DNA from: Paenibacillus ginsengarvi
GTDB lineage: Bacteria; Bacillota; Bacilli; Paenibacillales; NBRC-103111
Assembly: GCF_003626695.1 (NCBI RefSeq)
Contig: NZ_RBAH01000015.1
Location: 124,001 to 188,000 of the forward strand
Direction of reading: 5' to 3'
DNA: 64,000 bases
Part shown: positions 17,786-26,242 of the stretch, one piece after another
Layout of the letters: every line of letters begins with the position of its first letter
Position numbering within the stretch: the first letter of the stretch is position 1
The notes under the pieces: generated by a model
Database searches by the model: none
What the model saw: only the letters and a program-made list of their open reading frames with translations
Told to the model about the DNA's origin: nothing
Program-made: the position numbers and the translations under genes

Positions 17786-18217
17786 GTGAACAGCGAGTTT
17801 ACGATTGCGGTGCACAGTCTGGTATATTTGGCGTATAAGCCTGACCGAATGGCAACGAGCGATAGCATCGCACGCAATGTAAATACCCACCCGTCGCGTC
17901 TGCGCAAAGTGATGAGCGGTTTGCGGAAGCAAGGATTCGTGGCGACCAAGGAAGGCATTGGCGGAGGCTTTTATTTGATCCGCAGTCCAGAGTCGGTTAC
18001 GCTTGCCGAATTGTACAAGGCGACTTGCATCGGCACGCTGAAGCCGGGCTGGTGCTCCGGCAGCGAAGAGGAAGCATGTATCGTTGCCTGCAACATGGCC
18101 GAAGTGATGGACCAGCTTTTCGGCGAGGCGGAGCAGCAGCTACTGCTACACTTGCAGCAGGTGACGATCGGGGACGTTCTGAAACGCGTAAAAGAAAAGC
18201 AGAAGTTAAAGCAGTAA
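17786..18217 (+). CDS. Rrf2-family transcriptional regulator
   Basis: A 143-residue regulator with the Rrf2 winged helix (EFTIAVHSLVYLAY, SDSIARNVNTHPSRLRKVMSGL, KEGIGGGFYLIRSPESVTLAELYKA). Three cysteines follow (WCSGSEEEACIVAC), spaced 8 and 4 residues apart. Iron-sulfur Rrf2 proteins such as NsrR and IscR have three cysteines in the same region with different spacing, so this may sense redox or thiol state, but cluster binding is not shown. The GTG at 17786 has GGGG eight bases upstream and lies downstream of a consensus promoter. A hypothetical IDEAL-like gene and thioredoxin follow. Confidence 0.88.
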   Translation: MNSEFTIAVHSLVYLAYKPDRMATSDSIARNVNTHPSRLRKVMSGLRKQGFVATKEGIGGGFYLIRSPESVTLAELYKATCIGTLKPGWCSGSEEEACIVACNMAEVMDQLFGEAEQQLLLHLQQVTIGDVLKRVKEKQKLKQ

Positions 18218-18274
18218 ATTTTTTTCATCAATCTGTTACTATAATGATGACAGATTGCGAGGAGGCTGAGAACG

Positions 18275-18655
18275 ATGAATTGGAGCATACTGCTGCAAAC
18301 AGGCGATTGGGTAACCGGCACATCCGCCGGGGACGAGAAATTTATTGGTTTTGTCGAAGCGGTTCGAGGTGGTTCGGTCCGCGTATGGGTAACGCAGTGC
18401 GACCGCGAATCGGCCATCGGCACTTCGATAGAAGCGCCGCTCTCCAAAGTGAAGAAAATGCCGGATGCCGCTCCCGCGGAAAAAGCGGAACTGCTTGATC
18501 TGATTGAGCTGGCGCTGGCCACTCACGATAAAGACTGGTTCGATTCGCTGAGCAGTGAGCTCGGTTCCGCCGACTCTAAGCAAACGCTGCCGGCGGCACT
18601 GCCGATTCACAACCGGATCAGCGACACCCGTTTCCGCAATTCCATCGATATTTGA
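18275..18655 (+). CDS. IDEAL-domain-like hypothetical protein
   Basis: A 126-residue soluble protein. The N-terminal half (residues 1-65) looks like a small beta domain (GDWVTGTSAGDEKFIGFVEA, GSVRVWVTQCD). The segment LLDLIELALATHDKDWFDSL near residues 72-92 resembles the short IDEAL motif of Bacillus proteins. No enzymatic motif is visible. GCGAGGAGG precedes the ATG. It sits 57 bases after the Rrf2 gene and 43 bases before trxA, so a shared role in redox homeostasis is possible but unproven. Confidence 0.6.
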   Translation: MNWSILLQTGDWVTGTSAGDEKFIGFVEAVRGGSVRVWVTQCDRESAIGTSIEAPLSKVKKMPDAAPAEKAELLDLIELALATHDKDWFDSLSSELGSADSKQTLPAALPIHNRISDTRFRNSIDI

Positions 18656-18698
18656 TTCGATTTTCATAAAATAAATAAATACAAGGAGAGGATCTGTA

Positions 18699-19013
18699 AT
18701 GGCTATCGTTAATGTTTCCGATTCGCAATTCCAAAGCACCGTCCGGGAAGGACTTGTGCTCGTCGATTTTTGGGCGCCGTGGTGCGGCCCCTGCAAAATG
18801 ATCGCTCCCATTCTCGAAGAGCTTGGCAAGCAGGAGGGCGACGCGCTGACGATCGCCAAAGTGAACGTGGACGATAATCCGGAAACGGCGGGCCAATACG
18901 GAATTATGAGCATTCCGACGCTGAAACTGTTCAAGGACGGGGCCGAAGTTGCGACCTATGTCGGCGTTCGTCCGCTGGCCGAGCTGAAGGCGGCTGTTGC
19001 CGCTCATCGGTAA
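18699..19013 (+). CDS. trxA: Thioredoxin
   Basis: A 104-residue thioredoxin with the active-site WCGPC at residues 28-32, the buried acid in VLVDFWAPW and the cis-proline segment MSIPTLKLF. It reduces protein disulfides in the cytoplasm using thioredoxin reductase. A strong AAGGAGAGG ribosome binding site precedes the ATG. Length and motifs are standard. It ends at a clear terminator shared with the convergent transporter gene. Confidence 0.95.
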   Translation: MAIVNVSDSQFQSTVREGLVLVDFWAPWCGPCKMIAPILEELGKQEGDALTIAKVNVDDNPETAGQYGIMSIPTLKLFKDGAEVATYVGVRPLAELKAAVAAHR

Positions 19014-19054
19014 GGCTGATCATAGCAAGCTAAGCATCTTGTAGACATTGAAAT

Positions 19055-19099
19055 GGCTGCCCATCGGAGCTTTCGGGTTCCGGCGGGCGGCCTTTTTTT
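19055..19099. terminator. Terminator after trxA
   Basis: GGCTGCCC (19055-19062) pairs with GGGCGGCC (19085-19092) with one wobble, with further pairing inside, then a run of seven T. It lies between convergent genes. Confidence 0.85.
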
Positions 19100-19102
19100 C
19101 GT

Positions 19103-20344
19103 TCAGGAGTACGCTTTGGCGGCCGAGCGGGGCTGATCCGGGTCCGTTCCTTTCGTCTCTCTGCCCAAGGCGAAGACGGTGATGGCGCCAATTACAATAG
19201 CCGCGAAAAAAACGATAAAGATGGAGGCAATGCCGACGCCCCGAGCCACGAGCAGGCCGACCGTGTAAGGCCCGAGCACCCCGCCGATCCGGCCGAACGA
19301 GCTGGCGAACCCGACGCCGGTGGCGCGGATCGCGGTCGGATACAGCTCCGGCGTATAAGCGTACATCGCTCCCCAGGCGCCCAGATTAAAAAACGACAAA
19401 CAGATCCCGGCGCCGATTATGCTGCCTACCGTTTCCGCGCTGCCAAACCAGACGGCGCTTACGGCGGTTAGCAGCAAGTAGGCGATCAGCACGAACTTTC
19501 TGCCGAATTTCTCGATAAAATAAGCGGCCGTGAAGTAGCCGGGCAACTGGGCAAGCGTCATGATCAGGACGTATTGGAAGCTTTTGACGAGACCGAAGCC
19601 TTTCATCACAATAACCGTCGGCAGCCACAGAAACATGCCGTAATACGAGAATACGACCGTAAACCATAGTACCCACAGCGTAATGGTGGACGACCGGTGC
19701 GGGGCCGACCATACCGAGGCGGCTCGCTCGCGAAACGTCGGCTTCCGGCCTTGCTGCAGCGCAAAGCGCGGAGAATCCTGAACCGCCCGTCTGAGGTAAA
19801 GCGCATAAAGAGCCGGTGCCGCTCCGATGACGAAGGCTGTCCGCCATCCGTACAGCGGAATGACGAAATAAGAGATAAGTGCGGAGACGATCCAGCCGGC
19901 CGCCCAGAAACTTTCCAGCAGGACGACGGTACGGCCGCGATCTTGAAGCGGCACCGACTCCGATACGAGCGTCGATGCGACCGGAAGCTCTCCCCCGAGG
20001 CCGAAGCCGGCGATGAATCGCAGTGCGCATAACATCGCGAAGCTTCCGGCGAACGCGGATAAGCCGCTGGCAAGCGAGAACAGAAGCAGCGTTGCGATTA
20101 ACACGACCCGGCGGCCGTACGTATCGGCAAGCGCTCCGGCTACAGCCGCGCCTGCGGCCATGCCGATCGAGTTGATCGCCGTCAGCTGCCCGATCTGCTG
20201 CGAACCGAGCTGCCATTCTACAGCGAGCGCCGCTACGATGAAGGAGATCATCCCGACGTCCATAGCGTCGAATAGCCAGCTAAGCCCTGTGCTTACGAGC
20301 AGTTTTCTTTGTTTTTTTTCGCGAAACGGGGCAAATGTGCTCAT
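19103..20344 (-). CDS. niaP: Niacin transporter-like MFS permease
   Basis: A 413-residue major facilitator with 12 predicted helices. It resembles Bacillus NiaP (YceI) along its length: GLSWLFDAMDVGMISFIVAAL, the signature GALADTYGRR between helices 2 and 3, GGELPVASTLVSESVP, VLLESFWAAGW, FSYYGMFLWLPTV and YTPELYPTAIRATGVG. NiaP imports nicotinate or nicotinamide for NAD synthesis. No NAD genes lie beside it, and I could not recognise a NiaR-type operator upstream. An aromatic-acid:H+ symporter of the same superfamily branch is the alternative. GGAAGG precedes the start at a rather long distance. Confidence 0.8.
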   Translation of the reverse strand: MSTFAPFREKKQRKLLVSTGLSWLFDAMDVGMISFIVAALAVEWQLGSQQIGQLTAINSIGMAAGAAVAGALADTYGRRVVLIATLLLFSLASGLSAFAGSFAMLCALRFIAGFGLGGELPVASTLVSESVPLQDRGRTVVLLESFWAAGWIVSALISYFVIPLYGWRTAFVIGAAPALYALYLRRAVQDSPRFALQQGRKPTFRERAASVWSAPHRSSTITLWVLWFTVVFSYYGMFLWLPTVIVMKGFGLVKSFQYVLIMTLAQLPGYFTAAYFIEKFGRKFVLIAYLLLTAVSAVWFGSAETVGSIIGAGICLSFFNLGAWGAMYAYTPELYPTAIRATGVGFASSFGRIGGVLGPYTVGLLVARGVGIASIFIVFFAAIVIGAITVFALGRETKGTDPDQPRSAAKAYS

Positions 20345-20531
20345 CGCATCAACCAGTACCTTCCGGGAGTATATCGATTCTCGTCCGCATAGTATTTGCC
20401 TGAGGACGTTTTTCTATGAGAGCTGAAGATGATAACGGAATATCATCGTTTTATGAGCTTTTTATGTCTTCATGACTACGGAGGATTGTGGTACGATTAA
20501 GGGAAAGTGCCAATATCTGGGGTGAGGCCGA

Positions 20532-20879
20532 ATGCGACTTTTAGGTAATGTAACCCAACTGCTGATTCGCATGATCCAAAGCGGCCCGGAGCAGCCGCTG
20601 CTCATTTCACCGCCGCGCCACTGGCTGCTGCTTCGTCTGCTGCGTCATTGGGCCGGTTTGTTTGGAATCGTTTTCATGTCGTATAGCTTTTTTATCATGA
20701 TCAGTTTTCCGCTGTTTGTTTATTTGCTGTTCACGTATTATGTGCTCTCCAGAGATTGGTGGGGGCACGGCTATTCGAGGGTGCTGTTGCACTCATCTTC
20801 GTCGGTCGTCTGGATCGTTTCCATTTTACTCGCGGGTCCGCTCCGGACGTATATCGGCACCGTCTTGGGAGGGATATGA
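20532..20879 (+). CDS. Small hypothetical membrane protein
   Basis: A 115-residue protein with two or three hydrophobic segments (LFGIVFMSYSFFIMISFPLF, VYLLFTYYVL and VVWIVSILLAG). I do not recognise a family. GGGGTGAGG lies before the ATG. Its stop codon lies three bases before the start of the MutS-like gene, so the two are probably translated together. The pairing is the only hint to its role. Confidence 0.65.
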   Translation: MRLLGNVTQLLIRMIQSGPEQPLLISPPRHWLLLRLLRHWAGLFGIVFMSYSFFIMISFPLFVYLLFTYYVLSRDWWGHGYSRVLLHSSSSVVWIVSILLAGPLRTYIGTVLGGI

Positions 20880-20881
20880 AC

Positions 20882-22573
20882 ATGTCTATGAATACGTCCA
20901 GTTGGAGCTTGTTGTACCCGGAGGAATACTCGGCATATTCCGGAGAGGAGACGGCTGTAGCCGATCTATCGGTTATTACCGCGCTTCAGGCGGAAGCGTT
21001 GTTTGGCGAAATGCGGCGTGCGTTCAAATTCAAGCCGGCTCAAAAGCATCCGTCCGTATATTTGACCGACCGGGTCGAGGTGATCCGTTACCGGCTCGAA
21101 GCAGTGGAGGATATATTGAATCACGAGCCGTTGTTCAAACTGCTCGAGAAGCTGCTGCCCGATCTGGAAGATATGAAGGAGCTGCATCAAACGAACACGA
21201 AAACGGACGTTGACATGTACGACTATTTGACGGCCATTTCCGAGATCGAGGTGTATGTCGGCTTGCTCGAGAAGCTGTACGATTTTTTTTGCCGAGAGCC
21301 TAAAGACTTTCAATCGAGGGCTTTCAAGGCATTTGCAGCGGAAATCAGGCAGTTGTACGAGGACCCGGCGCATGGCTCGCTGAAAGCCGAATATGCCAAA
21401 ATGTCGCAAAGCATTCGCAGCATCAAAAGTATGACGATCGGGGTGAATCTCGATGCGCGGTTCCGTCCTGCGGAAGCCGGCGTTGTCGCTGTCCATACGG
21501 AGTCGTTTCGCTCGGGGCAGTTGATCGACAGGCTGCTGCGGATCGATTTTGCGAATGACGGCTTTACGTGTCTTGCCCCGCTTGAGCCGGTCGGCAAAGG
21601 GTTGACGCCGGAGCAGCTGGTTGCCATGAAGTCCGCAGTAAACGGAGCGCTGCACACGATGCTGAAGTCTTCGATGAAGAATTGGAGGCCGGTGGTTCGC
21701 GCGTTCACGATTGCCAAATCCAGATTCGTTATGAGATTCGTAGACGAGATTCGTTTTCTGGTCGGCGGGGTGGCGCTGCTGAAGCGGCTGCTCTCCGCCG
21801 GAATGCCGCTGTGCAAGCCCGAAGTGTGTCCGATGGAGAGCAAGACATTTACTGTGAAGGGGCTCTACAATCCGGTCGTTGCACTGAATATGCAGCCGAG
21901 CGGCGGCGACAGCGAGAAAGGTAAAGTCGTGCTGAACGAAATGAAGTTTGACGATGACGGCATGATTTATATTTTGACCGGTCCGAATCAAGGCGGCAAA
22001 ACCGTTTTCGTGCAGGCGGTCGGGATGGCGCAGCTGCTGTTTCAGCTCGGTTTGTTCGTGCCGGCTTTCTCGGCATCGATCAGTCCCGTGGACCGGATCT
22101 ACTCTCACTTTCCCGACCGGCAAGAAAGATACGCGAACGGCCGCTTCGCCGACGAATGCGAGCGCCTGATGCGCATATGCGAGAAGCTGACCGGCCATAG
22201 TTTGCTGCTAATGGATGAGACGTTCTCGAGCACAAGCGCCTCGGAGGCGACCTTTATCGCCGAGCAAGTGCTGCTAGGCTTGCGCGAGTCAGGGTGCCGG
22301 GTGTTGTTTGCTACGCATCTTCACGATCTGGCCCGCAGCATCGACGAGTTAAACGGCCGCCTGGAGTCGAGCGTTTGCCGGATCGACAGCTTGACCGCAG
22401 AAATGGAGACGGAAAACGGGACGGCCGCACGCAGCTACAAAATCGTCCGCTCGCGTCCGCAAGGGAGCAGCTACGCCCGGGATATCGCCGAAAAGTACGG
22501 GCTGACCTACGAGCATTTGATGGCTTCGCTGGGAAGGCGGAACGCCGGGCAGGAGCGCGAGCGATTACCGTGA
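20882..22573 (+). CDS. MutS-family ATPase lacking the mismatch-recognition domain
   Basis: A 563-residue protein with the MutS core (helical lever region, about 90-330) and C-terminal ATPase, but no N-terminal mismatch-binding domain. Walker A is GPNQGGKT at residues 367-374, and Walker B is LLLMDETFSSTSASEA, followed by the switch His in FATHLHDL. Such short MutS relatives are not classical repair proteins and may act on recombination or other branched DNA. The start at 20882 is eight bases after GGAGGG; an ATG at 20876 overlaps the previous stop but is too close to that site. No Smr nuclease domain is seen at the end. Confidence 0.85.
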   Translation: MSMNTSSWSLLYPEEYSAYSGEETAVADLSVITALQAEALFGEMRRAFKFKPAQKHPSVYLTDRVEVIRYRLEAVEDILNHEPLFKLLEKLLPDLEDMKELHQTNTKTDVDMYDYLTAISEIEVYVGLLEKLYDFFCREPKDFQSRAFKAFAAEIRQLYEDPAHGSLKAEYAKMSQSIRSIKSMTIGVNLDARFRPAEAGVVAVHTESFRSGQLIDRLLRIDFANDGFTCLAPLEPVGKGLTPEQLVAMKSAVNGALHTMLKSSMKNWRPVVRAFTIAKSRFVMRFVDEIRFLVGGVALLKRLLSAGMPLCKPEVCPMESKTFTVKGLYNPVVALNMQPSGGDSEKGKVVLNEMKFDDDGMIYILTGPNQGGKTVFVQAVGMAQLLFQLGLFVPAFSASISPVDRIYSHFPDRQERYANGRFADECERLMRICEKLTGHSLLLMDETFSSTSASEATFIAEQVLLGLRESGCRVLFATHLHDLARSIDELNGRLESSVCRIDSLTAEMETENGTAARSYKIVRSRPQGSSYARDIAEKYGLTYEHLMASLGRRNAGQERERLP

Positions 22574-22604
22574 AAGCTCCCACCGCCAACAGAGGCGGGG
22601 GCTT
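22574..22604 (+). terminator. Terminator-like hairpin after the MutS-like gene
   Basis: Arms AAGCTCCCACCGCC and GGCGGGGGCTT (22594-22604) pair with small bulges, followed by the short T-rich TCTTGTTT. The rest of 22605-22831 holds nothing I can name. Confidence 0.65.
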
Positions 22605-22831
22605 CTTGTTTCGACGATCGTTGCCTTTCTTAGGGAGAAAGGTCTTACGGGATCTCCACTAGCGTTCGATGCTTTTCGCATCCCGTTCGGGGCAAACCCT
22701 CTTCGTCTAACCGAAATTCATCCCTTCCCTGAAGAGGAAGAGGACTTCTTTCGGAAATCCCTTAAAAAAATGCATACGATTCGTTTGGATTGTCCATATC
22801 TTTTTCCCGCCCGATTCGTTACGATTGGATG

Positions 22832-22942
22832 TAAGGCGCGATCAAAAAAATAGCGGACCTGATGTTGTTCTTGCCACAGGCGGTAACTACGCCTTTTCTT
22901 AACAACAACGGATTGGTCTATTATTTTTTTGATCGCGCCTAA
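22832..22942. repeat. 110-base palindromic element
   Basis: Outer arms AGGCGCGATCAAAAAAATA (22834-22852) and their exact reverse complement (22922-22940) enclose further inverted matches (GACC/GGTC, GTTGTT/AACAAC) and a central hairpin AGGCG-GTAACTA-CGCCT. The transcript would fold into one long stem. It could be a small mobile palindrome or a strong terminator/insulator before the GH43-like gene. No coding sequence is supported in 22605-23001. Confidence 0.6.
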
Positions 22943-23001
22943 CACACGAGGAGGCTGGCGCCTTGTCTGCCAGTTTGTCACGATAGGGGGAGCTTGTTGT
23001 T

Positions 23002-24015
23002 ATGTTTAATCGTTTGCTTCCCGCCCCGCGAGGCGGCGGATTTCGAATGGACGGATACTGGGTATGGTGCGGCTCAGCGGTTCTGGGCGAGGACGGCCGG
23101 TATCATCTGTTTGCTTCGCGTTGGCCGAAGTCGGTGCCGATGCATCCCGGCTGGCTCGTCTATTCGGAGGTGGTGCGCGCCGTCGCCGACCGGCCGGAAG
23201 GCCCGTACGAGTTTCAGGAGGTCGTACTGCCCGCGCGGGGAGCCGAATACTGGGACGGGCGCAGCACGCACAATCCTCATATCGTCAAGTTCCGCGACAA
23301 GTATCTGCTGTACTACATGGGCTCGACGCATCCGCTGCCGGACCCGGTTCCGGGGGACGGTTACGGGCTTAACGACCCGCGATGTATCGTAGCGAGAGCG
23401 AACAAGCGAATCGGACTGGCTGTGTCCGATAGCGTCTTCGGCCCGTGGAAAAGGCTGGATACGCCGATCCTGGACACGAGGCCGGGAAAGTTCGACAGCT
23501 TCCTTACGTCGAACCCCGCTCCTTGCGTCCATGAGGACGGTTCTGTGCTGGTCATCTACAAAGCTCGCAAGTACGAGGGGAACGCTCACGGGGGGATGAC
23601 GATCGGAGCGGCGCGCGCCGATCATTACGAGGGGCCTTACCGGGTCGTTAGCGAGCAGCCGATATTTCCGCCGGAGCGATTCCATCTCGAAGACCCGTTC
23701 ATTTGGAAAACGGAAGCGGGCTACGAGCTGATCGCCAAAGATATGAACGGCGATTTGTGCGGCGAAAAGTACGGGGGCATTCATGCCTATTCCCCGGACG
23801 GCCTAGACTGGCAGCTGTCGGCGGAGCCGCGTTCGTATTCGCGCACGATTCGCTGGGATGACGGAACCTCCCAGACGCTGGGCAATATGGAGCGCCCGTT
23901 TCTGCTGTTCCAGAACGGCCGGCCGACGCATCTGTTCGCGGCCGTTTCCGATGGCAAGAAAGGCTTTTCCGATGCGACTGAAACGTGGAACATCGTTATT
24001 CCGCTTGGAGAGTAG
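23002..24015 (+). CDS. GH43-like five-bladed propeller glycosidase
   Basis: A 337-residue soluble protein with propeller blades typical of GH43 and related families: GRYHLFASRWPKS, THNPHIVKFRDKYLLYYMG, SNPAPCVHEDGSVLVIYKA, HLEDPFIWKTEAGYELIAKD. The HNPHI and LEDPF elements fit the usual positions of acidic or His active-site residues, but I cannot fix the catalytic set or the family number. It would act on arabino- or xylo-oligosaccharides, or a phosphorolytic relative. No signal peptide is present, so it is probably cytoplasmic. GGGGGAGC precedes the ATG. It stands alone between core genes. Confidence 0.7.
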   Translation: MFNRLLPAPRGGGFRMDGYWVWCGSAVLGEDGRYHLFASRWPKSVPMHPGWLVYSEVVRAVADRPEGPYEFQEVVLPARGAEYWDGRSTHNPHIVKFRDKYLLYYMGSTHPLPDPVPGDGYGLNDPRCIVARANKRIGLAVSDSVFGPWKRLDTPILDTRPGKFDSFLTSNPAPCVHEDGSVLVIYKARKYEGNAHGGMTIGAARADHYEGPYRVVSEQPIFPPERFHLEDPFIWKTEAGYELIAKDMNGDLCGEKYGGIHAYSPDGLDWQLSAEPRSYSRTIRWDDGTSQTLGNMERPFLLFQNGRPTHLFAAVSDGKKGFSDATETWNIVIPLGE

Positions 24016-24184
24016 AGGAGACCGGCTGACTGTGCGGTGCAGCGGAGTCAGGGGATGTGGCGAGCGGGTGTGTTGTGATATAGAGTCATTCTATGCCTGA
24101 TCTCGGATATTCCAATTTCATTTATTGCAAGCTTCCCGTTATAATCGAGTTCAAACAACTTGAGTATGGCAGGAGGCAGCGCGT

Positions 24185-25240
24185 ATGGCAGGCAATTCGT
24201 TCGGCGAACGTTTCCGCATTACGACGTTCGGAGAATCGCACGGCGAAGCGGTAGGCGTTATTATAGACGGAGTAACGCCGGGCGTCGAGCTGGACATCTC
24301 GGACGTTCAGGCGCAGATGGACCGCAGGAAGCCGGGGCAGTCTTCGGTGACGACTCCGCGGAAGGAATACGACATCGTCCATATCGTCTCCGGGGTATTC
24401 GAGGGGAAAACGACGGGGACTCCGATCATGATTTTGCTGTACAACCAGGATATGCGGCCCCAGGCTTACGACGATATTAGGCTGGCGTTCCGTCCCGGTC
24501 ATGCCGACTATACGTATTTGCAAAAGTACGGCATCCGCGATTACCGCGGCAGCGGCAGAGCGTCGGGAAGGGAGACGGCCGGCCGGGTGGCGGCGGGGGC
24601 GGTTGCGCGCAAGCTGCTGGAGCGCAGAGGCGTGCGCGTCGTGGCGTACACGAAGGCTATAGCCGGCATCGAGTGCGAAACGTTCGATGAAAGCGAGATT
24701 GAGCGCAATGCCGTCCGGGCGTGCGATCCCGAAGCCGCCCGCGCGATGATAGGCAAGATCGAGCAGCTCTCCGCTGCCGGGGACAGCTGCGGCGGCATCG
24801 TGGAATGCGTCATTCACGGTGTGGCCCCGGGCATCGGCGAGCCGGTGTTCGACAAGCTCGATGCCGAGCTGGCCAAGGCGATGCTGTCGGTCGGGGCTGT
24901 CAAAGGGATCGAATTCGGAGCCGGGTTCGCCGCAGCGGATATGCTCGGCAGCGAGCATAACGATCCGATGAACGCCTCCGGCTTCATGAGTAATCATGCA
25001 GGCGGCATCGTCGGCGGGATCAGTACGGGGCAGCCGATCGTTTTTCGCATAGCCGTCAAGCCGACCTCTTCGATCTCGAAGCCGCAGCAGACGATCCGTA
25101 TAAGCGGCGAGGAGCATACGATCATGACCGAGGGCAGACACGACCCGTGCATATGTCCGCGAATTGTGCCGGTTATCGAAGCGATGGCCTGTCTCGTGCT
25201 CGAGGATCAGTACAAGCGCCAGGCGGCCATGTTGGGCTGA
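24185..25240 (+). CDS. aroC: Chorismate synthase
   Basis: A 351-residue chorismate synthase that converts 5-enolpyruvylshikimate 3-phosphate to chorismate with reduced flavin, the last shared step to aromatic amino acids. The family motifs are FGESHGEAVGVIIDG at the N-terminus, DYRGSGRASGRETAGRVAAGA in the middle, and GGISTGQPI and TEGRHDPCI near the end. AGGAGGCAGC precedes the ATG. No other aro gene is nearby, so it may be a second copy outside the main aromatic operon. Confidence 0.95.
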   Translation: MAGNSFGERFRITTFGESHGEAVGVIIDGVTPGVELDISDVQAQMDRRKPGQSSVTTPRKEYDIVHIVSGVFEGKTTGTPIMILLYNQDMRPQAYDDIRLAFRPGHADYTYLQKYGIRDYRGSGRASGRETAGRVAAGAVARKLLERRGVRVVAYTKAIAGIECETFDESEIERNAVRACDPEAARAMIGKIEQLSAAGDSCGGIVECVIHGVAPGIGEPVFDKLDAELAKAMLSVGAVKGIEFGAGFAAADMLGSEHNDPMNASGFMSNHAGGIVGGISTGQPIVFRIAVKPTSSISKPQQTIRISGEEHTIMTEGRHDPCICPRIVPVIEAMACLVLEDQYKRQAAMLG

Positions 25241-25382
25241 GGAGGCCCGGTCAGGGCGCGTCGTTGCCGTCTGCCATACGTACTGGACTTAAGTCTGGGG
25301 AAGGATCACGCCGGAGAACGAGTACGGTACGCGGCCCTGTATGGTATGATGGAAGCAACAATGATCGTAAAGGAGCTGCACG

Positions 25383-25883
25383 ATGAAGATCAGGGCGATT
25401 TTGGGCGCAGTGCTCATGCTTCTGGGAGCGTACTTGTTTTTGAATCAAGGCGGATCATACGGGACCGGGGACATATTCGCGTATTTTTGGCCTAGCTTGT
25501 TCGTTATTCCGCTGGGGCTGTTTTTCCACTGGATGTATTTCAAAATGATCGGGCGCAAGGGTGTAGGGCTGCTCATTCCGGGCGGCGTTTTGCTCATAGC
25601 CGGGATGGTCTGCCAGGTCGCGATGCTGTTCGACAGCTGGGAGTATATGTGGCCCGGATTTATTTTCGCCCCCGCGGTCGGCTTGTTCGAATTTTACTGG
25701 TTCGGCGGCCGCAACAAATGGCTGCTGATCCCGATCAACATTTTGACTGTGCTGTCGGTATTGTTTTTCATCATCTTCACCGCAGGCGCGCTGCTCGGAA
25801 AAATTTCGGGTCAGCCGATTATTGCTGTGGCGATCTTGCTGGTAGGCGCTTTTCTGCTTATCGGCCGCAAAAAGGAAATTTAA
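25383..25883 (+). CDS. Hypothetical membrane protein (LiaF/DUF5668-like)
   Basis: A 166-residue protein with six hydrophobic segments, starting ILGAVLMLLGAYLFLNQ and ending AVAILLVGAFLLIGRKKEI. The short paired helices and the FWPSLFVIPLGL pattern resemble the transmembrane part of LiaF/LiaI-like envelope-stress proteins, but no soluble sensor part exists. The function is unknown. GTAAAGGAGC precedes the ATG. Confidence 0.65.
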   Translation: MKIRAILGAVLMLLGAYLFLNQGGSYGTGDIFAYFWPSLFVIPLGLFFHWMYFKMIGRKGVGLLIPGGVLLIAGMVCQVAMLFDSWEYMWPGFIFAPAVGLFEFYWFGGRNKWLLIPINILTVLSVLFFIIFTAGALLGKISGQPIIAVAILLVGAFLLIGRKKEI

Positions 25884-25898
25884 CTCGCGCAAAAAGGC

Positions 25899-25926
25899 GG
25901 GGACGACATCGGTCGTCCCCGTTTTT
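25899..25926 (+). terminator. Rho-independent terminator
   Basis: GGGGACGAC (25899-25907) pairs with GTCGTCCCC (25912-25920), a four-base loop lies between and five T follow. It ends the membrane-protein gene. Confidence 0.92.
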
Positions 25927-25960
25927 GTATGTAATTCGAAGCAATGAACTGCCGGCAGGA

Positions 25961-26154
25961 ATAGAGGAAGCGCTTGTTCCGTTAACGTGCCAAAAGAGGC
26001 GGAAACGGCCCGATAGAGGAAGCTAATGTTCCGTTAAATCTGACAATAGGGGACGAAATCGGCTCCTGCCGAGGGTATAGCGGAACTTCTAATTCCGTTA
26101 TCGGGGCAAGAAGTAAGGGTATGCAGCTTTTAGCGGAAGTTTCAGTTCCGTTAT
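25961..26154. repeat. Four spaced 25-base palindromic repeats
   Basis: Imperfect palindromes of the form ATAGMGGAAC...GTTCCGTTA stand at 25961-25985, 26013-26037, 26077-26101 and 26130-26154, with starts 52, 64 and 53 bases apart. The same unit recurs twice at 38969-39046 with spacing 53. The spacers are not conserved. They fill the gene-free stretch 25927-26242 between two transcription units. I see no open frame of convincing quality here. Confidence 0.7.
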
Positions 26155-26242
26155 TACGGAGCTCGGCTAGGAAGCGGAATCCCTCTACAGCCAAGCTTCA
26201 TTTCGCGAGTACGGCATTTGCTTCACGTTCTTCGTTCTTCGC

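Noticed and set aside
22718..22981. 87-codon frame on the minus strand across the long palindrome
   Set aside because: Most of it is the repeat itself, and no ribosome site or family pattern is present.
25961..26154. Spaced repeats considered as a CRISPR array
   Set aside because: The units are imperfect, spacing varies from 52 to 64 bases, only four units exist, and no cas gene is present.
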